Source: F23-D06 sp963643165
GTDB taxonomy: Bacteria; Bacteroidota; Bacteroidia; Bacteroidales; WCHB1-69
Assembly (NCBI GenBank): GCA_963643165.1
Contig: CAVIJD010000034.1
Span: 1-23,743, forward strand
Direction: 5' to 3'
Length of the DNA: 23,743 nt
Shown: positions 15,385 through 23,656 of the stretch, one piece after another
Position numbering within the stretch: the stretch's first letter is position 1
Layout: each line of letters starts with the position of its first letter
Notes under the pieces: generated by a model
The model's database searches: none
Told to the model about the DNA's origin: nothing
Seen by the model: only the letters and a program-made list of their open reading frames with translations
Program-made: the position numbers and the translations under genes

Positions 15385-16782
15385 ATGAATCCTTTGTTTG
15401 AAGCAAGCGTTTACGCTAACCGCAGAGACCGGCTTACCCAAACCCTCAAAACCGGAATAGCCGTCTTCTTAGGGAACCACGAGGCTCCGATGAACTATCC
15501 TGACAATACTTATAATTTCCGTCAGGACAGCGATTTCCTTTATTTTTTCGGACTTTCAATCGCCGACATTGCCGCCGTCATCGACTTTGACGAGCGCAAG
15601 TCTATCATTTTCGGAGATGATTTCGGCATTGACGACATCATCTGGATGGGCGACCAGCCCACGATTTCTTCGTTGGCGGAGAAAGTGGGAGTAGGGGCGA
15701 CCCGCCCGATGGCCAAGCTGCAGGAGTACATCCGCGAGGCACAGGCCAAAGGCCGCAAAGTGCATTTCACGCCGCCTTACCGTGGCGACAACCAGATTAT
15801 CCTCGCCAACCTTACGGGCATTCCGGTGAACAATGTTCGCGAGGAAGCCTCCATTGACCTCATCAAAGGCATTGTGGCTTTGCGTTCTGCCAAAGAGCCG
15901 TGCGAAATTGAGGAGATGGAAAAGGCTTGCGAAATTGGGGTCAGGATGCACACGGCCGTGATGCGCCGCTGTGTGGCCGGGGCTTCCGAGCACGAACTCG
16001 CCGGCATCGCCGAAGGCATCGCCCTCTCGTACGGCAACGGCATCTCTTTTCCCGTAATCCTCTCACAACATGGCGAAACGCTGCACAACCATCTCCACAA
16101 CGGCACTCTCAAAGCGGGAAATATGCTTCTGATGGATGCCGGCGCCGAGGGTCTGATGAACTATTGCTCCGACTACACCCGCACCATGCCTGTGAACGGC
16201 ACGTTTACACAGAAACAGAAAGAGATTTATGAGATTGTGCTCAAATCTAACTTGAGCGCGATTGAGGCAGCGCATCCGGGCATGTACAACCGCGACCTCC
16301 ATCGTCTTTCGTGCGAGGTGATTGCCCAAGGCCTCAAGGACCTGGGCCTGATGAAAGGCGATGTGAAAGAGGCTGTTGAGGTCGGTGCACACGCCTTGTT
16401 TATGGTTCACGGCCTCGGCCATCAAATTGGCCTTGACGTACACGACATGGAGGGCTTAGGACAGATTTATGTGGGTTATGACGATACCGTCAGACCGAGC
16501 AACATCTTCGGTTGGGCATCGCTCAGAATGGCCCGCGAACTGAAGCCGGGCTTCGTCGTTTCGATAGAGCCGGGCATCTATTTCATCCCTCATTTGATTG
16601 ACATCTGGAAAAAAGAGAACAAATTCTCCCAATTCATCAATTATGAAAAGGTGGAAGAGTACCGCGACTTCGGCGGCATCCGCATCGAGGACGACCTGCT
16701 GATTACCGAAACGGGACATAAGGTGCTCGGCCCGCACCTGCCCAAAACAACGGACGAGCTGTCCGCAATTATCGGAAAATAA
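15385..16782 (+). CDS. pepP: Aminopeptidase P family protein (Xaa-Pro aminopeptidase, M24B)
   Basis: A 465-residue cytosolic metallopeptidase that removes an N-terminal residue before proline. The N-terminal AMP_N domain (about 1-150) starts with ANRRDRLTQTLKTGIAVFLG; the C-terminal pita-bread domain holds the metal ligands: Asp in LMDAGAEG, Asp in NYCSDYTRTM, His in HGLGHQIGLDVHD, Glu in SIEPGIY and Glu in GGIRIEDDLL. All five ligand motifs are intact. Length is typical. It is the third gene after the secreted nuclease and queD. Confidence 0.94.
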   Translation: MNPLFEASVYANRRDRLTQTLKTGIAVFLGNHEAPMNYPDNTYNFRQDSDFLYFFGLSIADIAAVIDFDERKSIIFGDDFGIDDIIWMGDQPTISSLAEKVGVGATRPMAKLQEYIREAQAKGRKVHFTPPYRGDNQIILANLTGIPVNNVREEASIDLIKGIVALRSAKEPCEIEEMEKACEIGVRMHTAVMRRCVAGASEHELAGIAEGIALSYGNGISFPVILSQHGETLHNHLHNGTLKAGNMLLMDAGAEGLMNYCSDYTRTMPVNGTFTQKQKEIYEIVLKSNLSAIEAAHPGMYNRDLHRLSCEVIAQGLKDLGLMKGDVKEAVEVGAHALFMVHGLGHQIGLDVHDMEGLGQIYVGYDDTVRPSNIFGWASLRMARELKPGFVVSIEPGIYFIPHLIDIWKKENKFSQFINYEKVEEYRDFGGIRIEDDLLITETGHKVLGPHLPKTTDELSAIIGK

Positions 16783-16805
16783 GCCTGTAAAAGGTGTGAT
16801 GTGTG

Positions 16806-17489
16806 CTATCGGGGACGGTCTATCGAGATGATGCCGTTCTCGATAGCATACGTTATCATCTCAAGCGTAGAATTGAACCCCATCTTCTTGAAAATGTTGT
16901 TTTTGTGCTGTTCTACGGTTCTTTTGCTGATGTTCATCAACTCGGCAATCTGATTCGAGCTCTTTCCTTCGCAGGAGAGTTTGATGATTTCTTGTTCTCT
17001 CTTTGTCAGCATTTCGTCGATGGCATTGTCGGCATCTCTCAGGTTTTTCAGGATTTTGGTGAAATCTTGGTTGAAATAGTCTGAACCGTCTATGATGGAC
17101 TCTATGGCAACGAGAAGTTCCTCCTCCGTGGAGTTCTTGTTCAGAAAGCCGTTTACACCTAATTTCACAATCTGGTAGATGGTTTCCCGCGAGAGGTCAA
17201 CAGACAACACCAAGATCTTGACCTCGGGATGATGCTCTTTCAGATGGCGGGCAATTTCAATGCCGTTTCCGTCTATGAGTTTCATGTCCAGAATGACCAG
17301 GTCGGGCACGATGCCGCTGTCGAGCAATTTTATGCATCCCGTAACCCCGTCGGCCTCGCCCACTAATTCAATCTCGTCCTGTTTGGTCTTCAAGGTGAGC
17401 CGTAACCCGAGGCGGATCAGTTTGTGGTCATCTACAATCAGGATGCGTGTTTTGTTCTGTGTTACGGGCGTGTTGTTTGACGGTTCCAT
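16806..17489 (-). CDS. NarL/LuxR-type response regulator
   Basis: A 227-residue two-component transcription factor. The receiver domain (about 14-135) has the acidic pair Asp20/Asp21, the phosphorylation site Asp68 in VILDMKL, Ser96, and Lys118 in GFLNKNS, all in the right places. A linker leads to a LuxR-type helix-turn-helix (about 160-205), LTKREQEIIKLSCEGKSSNQ and then IAELMNISKRTVEQHKNNI. No sensor kinase is adjacent, so its partner lies elsewhere. It converges on pepP with a 23-base gap and no clear terminator. Confidence 0.94.
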   Translation of the reverse strand: MEPSNNTPVTQNKTRILIVDDHKLIRLGLRLTLKTKQDEIELVGEADGVTGCIKLLDSGIVPDLVILDMKLIDGNGIEIARHLKEHHPEVKILVLSVDLSRETIYQIVKLGVNGFLNKNSTEEELLVAIESIIDGSDYFNQDFTKILKNLRDADNAIDEMLTKREQEIIKLSCEGKSSNQIAELMNISKRTVEQHKNNIFKKMGFNSTLEMITYAIENGIISIDRPR

Positions 17490-17652
17490 CCGGCGAGTGT
17501 CTTAAAAAATGATGTCTATAACCTTTTTTTGAGTCAGGTATCGGTTTCAGTGCGTTTTATTGTCAGTCGTTATCTGTTGAAATATAGAAAGTTGGCAAAA
17601 AGGTTTTTAAATTGAAAAATGCTTGCAATTATAAGAAAAATTCGGAGTACAG

Positions 17653-17831
17653 CCCACGGCTACCGCACGAATTTAGAATTTAGAATGTAGAGCGTTAAGC
17701 GTGTTGTTCTTTCTCTCTTTTCACGATGTTGAGCCTCTTCGAGGCTCTGTTTGGCTTGGGGCGCGGCTTGCTCCGACGGCTTCACCGTCGGCTGCGATGC
17801 GCCCACGCCCTATGGGCCCTCGAAGAGGGCC
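17653..17831. repeat. Dispersed repeat module, copy B, with inverted hairpin partner
   Basis: CCCACGGCTACCGCACGAAT, the AT-rich core and the GTTGTTCTTTCT block match copies A (11166) and C (23657). Hairpin GAGCCTCTTCGAGGCTC is at 17731-17747. Beyond the shared GGCTTGGGGCGCGG there is a central hairpin CCGACGG/CCGTCGG (17773-17791), then an inverted relative of the first hairpin, GGCCCTCGAAGAGGGCC (17815-17831), with flanking AACATC. A decayed transposase starts directly after. Confidence 0.8.
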
Positions 17832-17841
17832 AACATCAACG

Positions 17842-18063
17842 TGCTGGTCAGAAATCGCCGACTTCGCCAAGTACAAGCGGGAATACTTCGAGAAGTACAT
17901 CGACCTTTCCAAAGGCTTGCCGACAGACGACACGCTGCGGTGCTTCTTCCAGAATCTGAACCCGAAGTCGTTCCGGACTCGCTTTGCGGAATAGGCATCC
18001 TCAATCGTGCATGACAGTGCGCATGGCAAAGTCGTCAAAGCGAAACGCCAGCCGCAATCAAGT
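17842..18063 (+). pseudogene. Remnant of an ISAs1-family transposase
   Basis: The frame reads WSEIADFAKYKREYFEKYID, then LSKGLPTDDTLRCFFQNL, then FRTRFAE-stop-ASSIV and HGKVVKAKRQPQSS. These are parts of the N-terminal region of ISAs1-family (H-repeat-like) transposases: the IADF block, the GLPTDDTL block and the DGK-type block. A TAG at 17992-17994 sits where relatives have Trp (AEWASSI-like), a one-base nonsense change. Neither the true N-terminus nor the DDE core is present. This fills part of the long gap 17490-18167, where I see no intact gene. Confidence 0.7.
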
Positions 18064-18111
18064 TGGCTCGTTCGTGCGATAGCCCTGGGGTACAGCCCCC
18101 TTTCATCTCAC

Positions 18112-18142
18112 AAAAAAAGCGGGCTGTGGATTCACAGCCCGC
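18112..18142 (-). terminator. Terminator of the methylmalonyl-CoA decarboxylase operon
   Basis: On the minus strand GCGGGCTGTG and its exact complement form a 10-bp stem (18119-18128 with 18133-18142) with a four-base loop, followed by seven T residues. It lies 26 bases after the mmdB stop. Confidence 0.92.
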
Positions 18143-18167
18143 CGGTGTATCAGAATAAGCCGTATGG

Positions 18168-19313
18168 CTAATAGAGGAAGCTCAGCAGGATACCGGCTGC
18201 CACGGCGCTGCCGATGACGCCGGCCACATTGGGACCCATGGCGTGCATGAGCAGGTAGTTGGTTTTGTCGTACTTCAGACCTTCCACATAAGAGACGCGG
18301 GCGCTGTCGGGCACGGCGGAGACGCCGGCATTGCCGATGAGCGGGTTGATCTTGTTGCCCTCTTTCAGGAAGAGGTTGAAGAACTTGACGAAAAGCACAC
18401 CCGCGGTGGTGGCGATGACAAAGGAGAATGCGCCAAGCACGAAAATCAGGATGGAAGATGGTTTCAGGAAGTTCGTGGCCTGTGTGGAAGCACCTACGGT
18501 AAGACCGATCAGGATAGTCACGATGTCAATCAGCGGACCGGAGGCCGTGTTGGCAAGGCGTTTAGTGACGTTGCTCTCTTTCAACAGGTTGCCCAAGAAG
18601 AGCATGCCCAGCAGCGGAAGGCCGGAGGGAACGAGGAAAGCGGTGAGCAGGATGCAGAAGATCGGGAAGAGCACTTTTTCTCTGTGGGAGACGGCTCTGG
18701 GCGGGCGCATACGGATAAGACGCTCTTTGGGTGTGGTCAAAAGACGCATTACGGGCGGTTGGATTACCGGCACCAAAGCCATGTACGAGTATGCCGACAC
18801 GGCGATGGCACCCATAAGGCTCGGCGCCAACTTGGAGGAGAGGAAGATGGCCGTAGGGCCGTCAGCGCCGCCGATGATGCCGATAGCGCCGGCTTCCATT
18901 GGCGTGAAGCCTACCAGCAATGCCACGATATAGGCGGCGAAAATGCCGAACTGGGCAGCCGCACCGATGAGAATCAACTTGGGGTTGGAAATCAGGGCCG
19001 AGAAGTCCGTCATGGCACCGATGCCAAGGAATATCAACGGCGGGTAGAACCCCTTGATTACGCCGAAGTACAGATAGTTGAGCACGGAACCGCTCTCATA
19101 GACACCAATCTGAAGACCGTCGGTGAAAGGGATGTTGCCGATGATGATGCCGAAGCCGATGGGCACCAGCAACATAGGTTCATACTCCTTGATGATGGCG
19201 AGTGCTATGAAGAACAGACCCACACAGATCATGATTATATGACCCCATGTGCAGTTCCCGAATCCCGAGTATCCGAAAAACTGTATGAGGCCATCTCTGA
19301 AAAAGTCTAACAT
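18168..19313 (-). CDS. mmdB: Sodium-pumping decarboxylase beta subunit
   Basis: A 381-residue integral membrane protein of the OadB/MmdB/GcdB family, with about nine to eleven hydrophobic segments. It removes CO2 from carboxybiotin and uses the energy to export Na+. The family's best-known region GADGPTAIFLSSKLAP lies at about 149-164. Length is typical. It is the last gene of the operon and ends close to a terminator. Together with mmdA it points to methylmalonyl-CoA as the substrate, though beta subunits of oxaloacetate decarboxylase are very similar. Confidence 0.95.
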   Translation of the reverse strand: MLDFFRDGLIQFFGYSGFGNCTWGHIIMICVGLFFIALAIIKEYEPMLLVPIGFGIIIGNIPFTDGLQIGVYESGSVLNYLYFGVIKGFYPPLIFLGIGAMTDFSALISNPKLILIGAAAQFGIFAAYIVALLVGFTPMEAGAIGIIGGADGPTAIFLSSKLAPSLMGAIAVSAYSYMALVPVIQPPVMRLLTTPKERLIRMRPPRAVSHREKVLFPIFCILLTAFLVPSGLPLLGMLFLGNLLKESNVTKRLANTASGPLIDIVTILIGLTVGASTQATNFLKPSSILIFVLGAFSFVIATTAGVLFVKFFNLFLKEGNKINPLIGNAGVSAVPDSARVSYVEGLKYDKTNYLLMHAMGPNVAGVIGSAVAAGILLSFLY

Positions 19314-19361
19314 ATTTCTATCATTTTAGTTAATGGACAAGTTATGGAATTATAGGCGGGC

Positions 19362-19799
19362 TTATTCGAAAACGATGAGCACATCGCCTTCCATTACGGA
19401 GTCGGTGCGGTGTACTTTCACCTCTTTGACTACGCCGTCTTTCTCGGCATCGATGTTGTTTTCCATCTTCATAGCCTCCAGCAGGATGACGCGTTGGCCG
19501 GCCTTGACGCTGTCGCCCTCTTTGACGAACACGTCGAGGATGGTGCCGGGCAGCGGCGACTTGAGGGTGGCTCCCGGGGCAGTGGCTGCGGCCGGGGCGG
19601 CGGCAACCTTGACACCTGCGGATGCGGGGACGGCTGTGGCCTTCACTGCCGGACGAGGTCTGACCGGCTGTTTGATCTCGGTGTCAAGTTCCACGTTGTA
19701 TGCCGTTCCGTTGACCGAAACATTGACGGCGTTGTTCTCGATATCGCCTACTTCTACGGAATACTTGTTTCCGTTGATTGTGAATTTATAGTTTTTCAT
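19362..19799 (-). CDS. mmdC: Biotin carrier subunit of the sodium-pumping decarboxylase
   Basis: A 145-residue biotinyl carrier protein. The first 45 residues are a small beta-rich region; an Ala/Pro/Val-rich flexible linker (about 46-78) leads to a biotinyl domain (about 79-145) with the attachment motif EAMKMEN, where Lys111 would carry biotin. It shuttles carboxybiotin from the MmdA carboxyltransferase to the membrane pump MmdB. Gene spacing is 30 bases after the OadG-like gene and 48 before mmdB. It could also be called the biotin domain of OadA, but here it is a separate gene. Confidence 0.94.
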   Translation of the reverse strand: MKNYKFTINGNKYSVEVGDIENNAVNVSVNGTAYNVELDTEIKQPVRPRPAVKATAVPASAGVKVAAAPAAATAPGATLKSPLPGTILDVFVKEGDSVKAGQRVILLEAMKMENNIDAEKDGVVKEVKVHRTDSVMEGDVLIVFE

Positions 19800-19829
19800 A
19801 TTCTTCTTGTAATCTGTTGTTTGAATGAT

Positions 19830-20789
19830 TTATTTTTTTACTACCGGTGTTTTCTTCATGGAGAGTCCTTTCTGTGACCAGGGAGAATAGTGCGCCTCCG
19901 GCATGTTGATGGTGATGATTTCGCTCTCCTCGTCGTGCATGCTGTTGAAGTGCAGATGGAGGGCGGCACTGATGGCTGCAGCCTCTTCTCCGCTCATGAA
20001 GTCTTCGTCCGGAGTCCTGTTGCCGGCCTCTTTTTCAGGGGCGGCTGCCGTGTCGGTTCCCACCTTTTTCTTTGCGGCATCTTTGCGGTTGAGACGAGCG
20101 AAGATTTTCAGCATGATGTAAATCAGGATCAGGGCGGTGAACGTCACCGACATGGCAATGATCGTCAAGCCGATGCCGTGGGGGTCATCCTTTCTCAGTT
20201 TTTCCTGCTTGCTGACCTCCACCTTCGTCTCGTTGGTGGAACCGGGCGTGAACTGGTCGAGCATCTGGGCCTCTTCCGTTACGCCGTCGTGGAGCAGACC
20301 GTATGACAATGCGGTGTCCATCAGTTCTTTCTTGGGATAGACCATCAAGTCAATCAACGACTTGCCGTCTGAAGTGATGAGGGCCACATAACTTGTCTTG
20401 GACGTTGTGGGGTCAAAGTTGACGTGGAACGTGCCGAAGAGCGGGTCGTCATCCATATAGAACACCGCGAATGTGCGCTGCGGCATCGAGGTGTTGATGT
20501 CCGTTTTGGGGATGTGGTACCAGTGTTCGGGAATTTCACCGCCTTTGCGACCGGCGGCGGCAAGTCCCGTCGTGTCGTCGGTCAGGTAGCAGCCGGCCAG
20601 GTCAACGGTGTTGTAGGCCGTGTTGAAAAGTTCAACCCAAGGCACATGTCGGCCGTATTCGTCGGCGTAGTTGTCGGTGTTCTTGATGAAGATCTCGTTG
20701 AAGCGTATGTCCTGTGTGGACTGGCCTGCCGAGGTGCCGGCAGCGAACAGCGCCAACAGCAGGATTGCAAGTCTGTTAAAATGTTTCAT
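19830..20789 (-). CDS. Lamin-tail domain / OadG-like gamma subunit fusion
   Basis: A 319-residue protein. A signal peptide (about 1-23) is followed by a periplasmic beta domain (about 26-150) resembling a lamin-tail fold: RFNEIFIKNTDN, then WVELFNTAYNTVDLAGCYLTD. Residues about 205-227 are one membrane helix (GIGLTIIAMSVTFTALILIY) and the rest is a cytoplasmic tail with AAAISAALHLHFN and YSPWSQKGLS, the OadG-type end. OadG-like gamma subunits are normally small (about 80-120 residues) and hold the beta subunit and carboxyltransferase together. The extra exported domain is the unusual part. It lies between mmdA and the biotin carrier gene. OadG assignment rests on place, topology and tail. Confidence 0.8.
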   Translation of the reverse strand: MKHFNRLAILLLALFAAGTSAGQSTQDIRFNEIFIKNTDNYADEYGRHVPWVELFNTAYNTVDLAGCYLTDDTTGLAAAGRKGGEIPEHWYHIPKTDINTSMPQRTFAVFYMDDDPLFGTFHVNFDPTTSKTSYVALITSDGKSLIDLMVYPKKELMDTALSYGLLHDGVTEEAQMLDQFTPGSTNETKVEVSKQEKLRKDDPHGIGLTIIAMSVTFTALILIYIMLKIFARLNRKDAAKKKVGTDTAAAPEKEAGNRTPDEDFMSGEEAAAISAALHLHFNSMHDEESEIITINMPEAHYSPWSQKGLSMKKTPVVKK

Positions 20790-20816
20790 ATCTCTATGTT
20801 GTTTCAGCGATAATGA

Positions 20817-22376
20817 TTACAAAGGAAGGTTGTCGTGCTTCTTGGCGGGGTTCTCGAGGCGTTTGTTCTTGAGGGACTCGAGGGCGCGGATCACTCTGAA
20901 GCGGGTGTTGCGCGGTTCGATCACGTCGTCGATGTACCCGTACTGGGCAGCCACGTAGGGGTTGGCGAACTTGTTGCGGTACTCTTCCACCTTGTTGTCG
21001 AGGAAAGCCTTGCGCTCGTCGGCGTTTTCGATTTTCTTCATCTGGGAGCCGTAGAGGATCTCTGCGGCGCCGCTGCCGCCCATGACGGCGATCTCAGCCG
21101 TGGGCCATGCGTAGTTGATGTCGCCCCTGAGGTGTTTCGAGCTCATCACGCAGTAAGCGCCGCCGTAGTTCTTGCGCAGGATGACCGTGACTTTGGGCAC
21201 GGTACACTCGCCGTAAGCGTAGAGCAGTTTTGCGCCGTGAACGATCAGGCCGCCGTACTCCTGGGCCGTGCCGGGCAGGAAGCCGGGCACGTCGATCAGT
21301 GTTACCAGCGGGATGTTGAAAGCGTCGCAGAAACGCACGAAACGGGCGCCCTTGCGCGAAGAGTTGATGTCGAGCACGCCGGCCAGGTATTTGGGCTGGT
21401 TGGCGACAATGCCGACGGCCATGCCGTTGAAACGGGCGAAGCCGATGACGATGTTGGGGGCGAACAACGGCTGAATCTCCATGAACTTGCCGTCGTCAAC
21501 GATGCCCGTGATGACGTCTTTCACGTCGTAAGGCAGGTTCGGGTTGTCGGGGATGATGGAGTTGAGGCTGTCCTCCAGTCTGTTGATGGGGTCTTCGGTG
21601 GCCTCGAACGGCGGCTCTTCCATGTTGTTGGAGGGGAGGTAGCCAATCAGCTCACGAAGCATCTGGATGCCCTCCTCTTCGTTCTCGACGGCGAAGTGTG
21701 CCACGCCCGACTTTTTGGAATGGACCGATGCGCCGCCCAAGTCTTCGGTGGTCACGTCCTCGTTGGTGACGGTTTTCACGACCTTGGGACCCGTGACGAA
21801 CATATAGCTCGTGTTTTTCGTCATCATGATGAAGTCTGTCAATGCGGGCGAATAGACAGCGCCGCCGGCACAAGGTCCGAAGATGGCAGAAATCTGGGGC
21901 ACAACGCCGGAAGCGAGGATGTTGCGCTGGAAAATCTCGGAATAACCCGCCAAACTGTTGACGCCTTCCTGGATGCGGGCGCCGCCGGAGTCGCAGAAGC
22001 CGATGACGGGCGCGCCGACCTTCATGGCCTGGTCAAGCACTTTGCAGATCTTCTTGGCGACGGTCTCCGACAAAGAGCCGCCGAACACGGTGAAGTCTTG
22101 CGAATAAACATAAACCAGCCGGCCGTTCACCGTGCCGTAGCCCGTGACGACACCGTCGGTCAGGTATTGCTCTTTCTCGAGCCCGAAGTTGGTGCAGCGG
22201 TGGGTCACGAACATGTCGAACTCCTCAAAACTGCCTTCGTCAAGGAACATCAAAATACGCTCGCGAGCCGAGTATTTACCTTTGGCATGTTGTTTGTCAA
22301 TACGGTCCTGTCCTCCGCCCAAACGAGCTTTTTCCCGCAACGAGAGCAACTCGTTGATCTTTTCTTGCATTGTCAT
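20817..22376 (-). CDS. mmdA: Methylmalonyl-CoA decarboxylase carboxyltransferase (alpha) subunit
   Basis: A 519-residue biotin-dependent carboxyltransferase of the acyl-CoA carboxylase beta-chain family. It transfers a carboxyl group from methylmalonyl-CoA to biotin, giving propionyl-CoA in the succinate-to-propionate route. The two crotonase-like halves are visible: the N-terminal one with FCDSGGARIQEGVNSLAGY (about 122-140), and the C-terminal one with LIDVPGFLPGTAQEYGGLI and VMGGSGAAEILYG. Full length. Propionyl-CoA carboxylase beta chain has the same family signature, but the operon with an OadG-like protein, biotin carrier and MmdB makes the Na+-pumping decarboxylase the better call. It is the first gene of the operon, about 65 bases after a promoter-like box. 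Confidence 0.93.
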   Translation of the reverse strand: MTMQEKINELLSLREKARLGGGQDRIDKQHAKGKYSARERILMFLDEGSFEEFDMFVTHRCTNFGLEKEQYLTDGVVTGYGTVNGRLVYVYSQDFTVFGGSLSETVAKKICKVLDQAMKVGAPVIGFCDSGGARIQEGVNSLAGYSEIFQRNILASGVVPQISAIFGPCAGGAVYSPALTDFIMMTKNTSYMFVTGPKVVKTVTNEDVTTEDLGGASVHSKKSGVAHFAVENEEEGIQMLRELIGYLPSNNMEEPPFEATEDPINRLEDSLNSIIPDNPNLPYDVKDVITGIVDDGKFMEIQPLFAPNIVIGFARFNGMAVGIVANQPKYLAGVLDINSSRKGARFVRFCDAFNIPLVTLIDVPGFLPGTAQEYGGLIVHGAKLLYAYGECTVPKVTVILRKNYGGAYCVMSSKHLRGDINYAWPTAEIAVMGGSGAAEILYGSQMKKIENADERKAFLDNKVEEYRNKFANPYVAAQYGYIDDVIEPRNTRFRVIRALESLKNKRLENPAKKHDNLPL

Positions 22377-22442
22377 AAATCTATGATATTTAAGTATTTT
22401 AGTAAAAAAAAAGAACTATTTCACCTATAATAACAGGTGGCG

Positions 22443-22450
22443 CAAAGGTA
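22443..22450 (-). promoter_or_regulatory. Putative promoter -7 box of the mmd operon
   Basis: On the minus strand this reads TACCTTTG, matching TAnnTTTG, about 65 bases before mmdA. No -33 box at standard spacing is obvious. Confidence 0.5.
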
Positions 22451-22484
22451 TGTTTTTTTTCAATCGATGACCATTGTGAAAAAA

Positions 22485-22524
22485 AGAAAAAAACGGTTGG
22501 TTTCACTTATGGGAACTAACCGTT
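22485..22524 (-). terminator. Terminator after the broken outer-membrane gene
   Basis: On the minus strand AACGGTT with AACCGTT, plus GTT/AAC extension after one mismatch, forms a stem (22492-22524) followed by seven T residues. It separates the broken gene at 22642-23396 from mmdA. The 265-base gap between these genes otherwise holds only the mmdA promoter. Confidence 0.7.
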
Positions 22525-22641
22525 TTCGTTGAGTGAGCAGTCGCTGCCGTGGAGATACGGATGGCGTGTTGGAAGCGATGCCGCTTTTTTCACGTCATTG
22601 AAGTTTTGCGAGCCGGCAACAATGCGAGATGTCTTTGACGG

Positions 22642-23396
22642 TCACAGCTTGCAGCTGTAGCCAGCCTTGAAGATGCCCTCGGAACCGAAACCCAATTCGA
22701 TGTTGGCGGCGTTTTTCTGTCCGATACGGATGCCTAACGCCGTAATCTGGAACGACGGGTAGAAGAAAGCGCGGCTCCAGTTGCCATAGACGGTGTAATC
22801 GGGGGTGTCTTGTCCTCGGGTGCCGTATTTTATTTGGCGGTAATGGAACAAGGTCTTGTCCTGGATGTCGGCGTTGAATCCGACACCGGCGCCTAAATAG
22901 AGAGCGCATTTGTCAAAAGTCTTGTAGGTGAATTTGTAGAAAACATTTAAGCCGACACTGCCGACATGGCCCGAATAACCTTTTCTCCATATAAACGGGC
23001 AGCGGCCGAATAGACATAACCGCCAAAAGTAGAAGTCTAGCTCATGGTTCCGGCGGGGATTGTGTATTTGGCAAGAACTCCGGAGAGCGTCACCCCGGCA
23101 CTGTGTTTTGGCGTGATGTTGTATTGGTAAAAGACATTGACAGCCCCGAAGAGTGTGAAATATTCATCTTTGATGTTGAAATCAGATGTGGGGCAACGAT
23201 GAGGCCAAACGCCGGGGGTGAATATGGCGACATCATGGTCGCAGATGCGGAAAAACGGATGCACTCCGTAGGAAATCCCCAATTCGTGACGAGGAAAGTC
23301 CGGTTGGTTCTTCCCGTTGACATTTCCCGTTTGGGCAGACAAAGAGGAAGCGGCGCAACACATTGTGAAGACAAGAAGTAAGGATAATCTTTTCAT
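22642..23396 (-). pseudogene. Broken outer-membrane beta-barrel-type protein gene
   Basis: The gene starts at 23396 with a signal peptide (MKRLSLLLVFTMCCAASSLSA) and continues for 119 residues with alternating beta-strand patterns (GISYGVHPFF, NVFYQYNIT). It stops at TAG (23037-23039). Reading through gives GGYVYSAAARLY. Near 22988-22992 the frame must change to continue WRKGYSGHVGSVGLNVFYKF and then YLGAGVGFNADIQ, ending at the TGA at 22642. One lost T in the LYW codons would restore a single frame, so there are two lesions: one stop and one 1-base deletion. The restored protein would be about 250 residues, with no named family that I recognise. A sequencing error could explain one lesion but hardly both. 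Confidence 0.75.
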
Positions 23397-23490
23397 AGTA
23401 ACAATAGAGGACTTCTATTTTTAACATTTTCACACCGACCCTCTGAATCCCGTAAAGTCCTTTAGCCAAAATCCAAAGATGTCGGTGCGG

Positions 23491-23498
23491 CAAATATA
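23491..23498 (-). promoter_or_regulatory. Putative promoter -7 box of the broken outer-membrane gene
   Basis: On the minus strand this reads TATATTTG, a good TAnnTTTG match, about 95 bases before the start at 23396. The intervening leader can form a stem, CACCGAC with GTCGGTG (23433-23439 with 23481-23487). Confidence 0.45.
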
Positions 23499-23656
23499 AT
23501 GTTTTTCGGTTAATTTTCCATTTTTTTTGGGGGGGGTAAATTATTGTGTGTCAGTGGTTTGTGTTAACGATTTTGTTCCAAATCGTAAGCCCTGTTCATA
23601 GTGGCATACGTTGTAAGCCCGGTTCGTCTGGGTGTTTTGGGCCGCATTCCGTGCAA
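23499..23656. other. Intergenic stretch with no gene seen
   Basis: No open frame or RNA gene is supported here. The stretch holds a run of eight T then eight G (23521-23536) and two related short segments, TCGTAAGCCCTGTTC and TTGTAAGCCCGGTTCG, about 30 bases apart. Confidence 0.5.

Noticed and set aside
20835..22430. 531-codon open frame on the plus strand opposite mmdA
   Set aside because: mmdA has full-length family motifs; the opposite frame has none and reflects GC-rich third positions.
23600..23640. tRNA-like arm (GGTTCG within a C/G-rich stretch)
   Set aside because: No acceptor stem, anticodon arm or CCA end can be folded around it.
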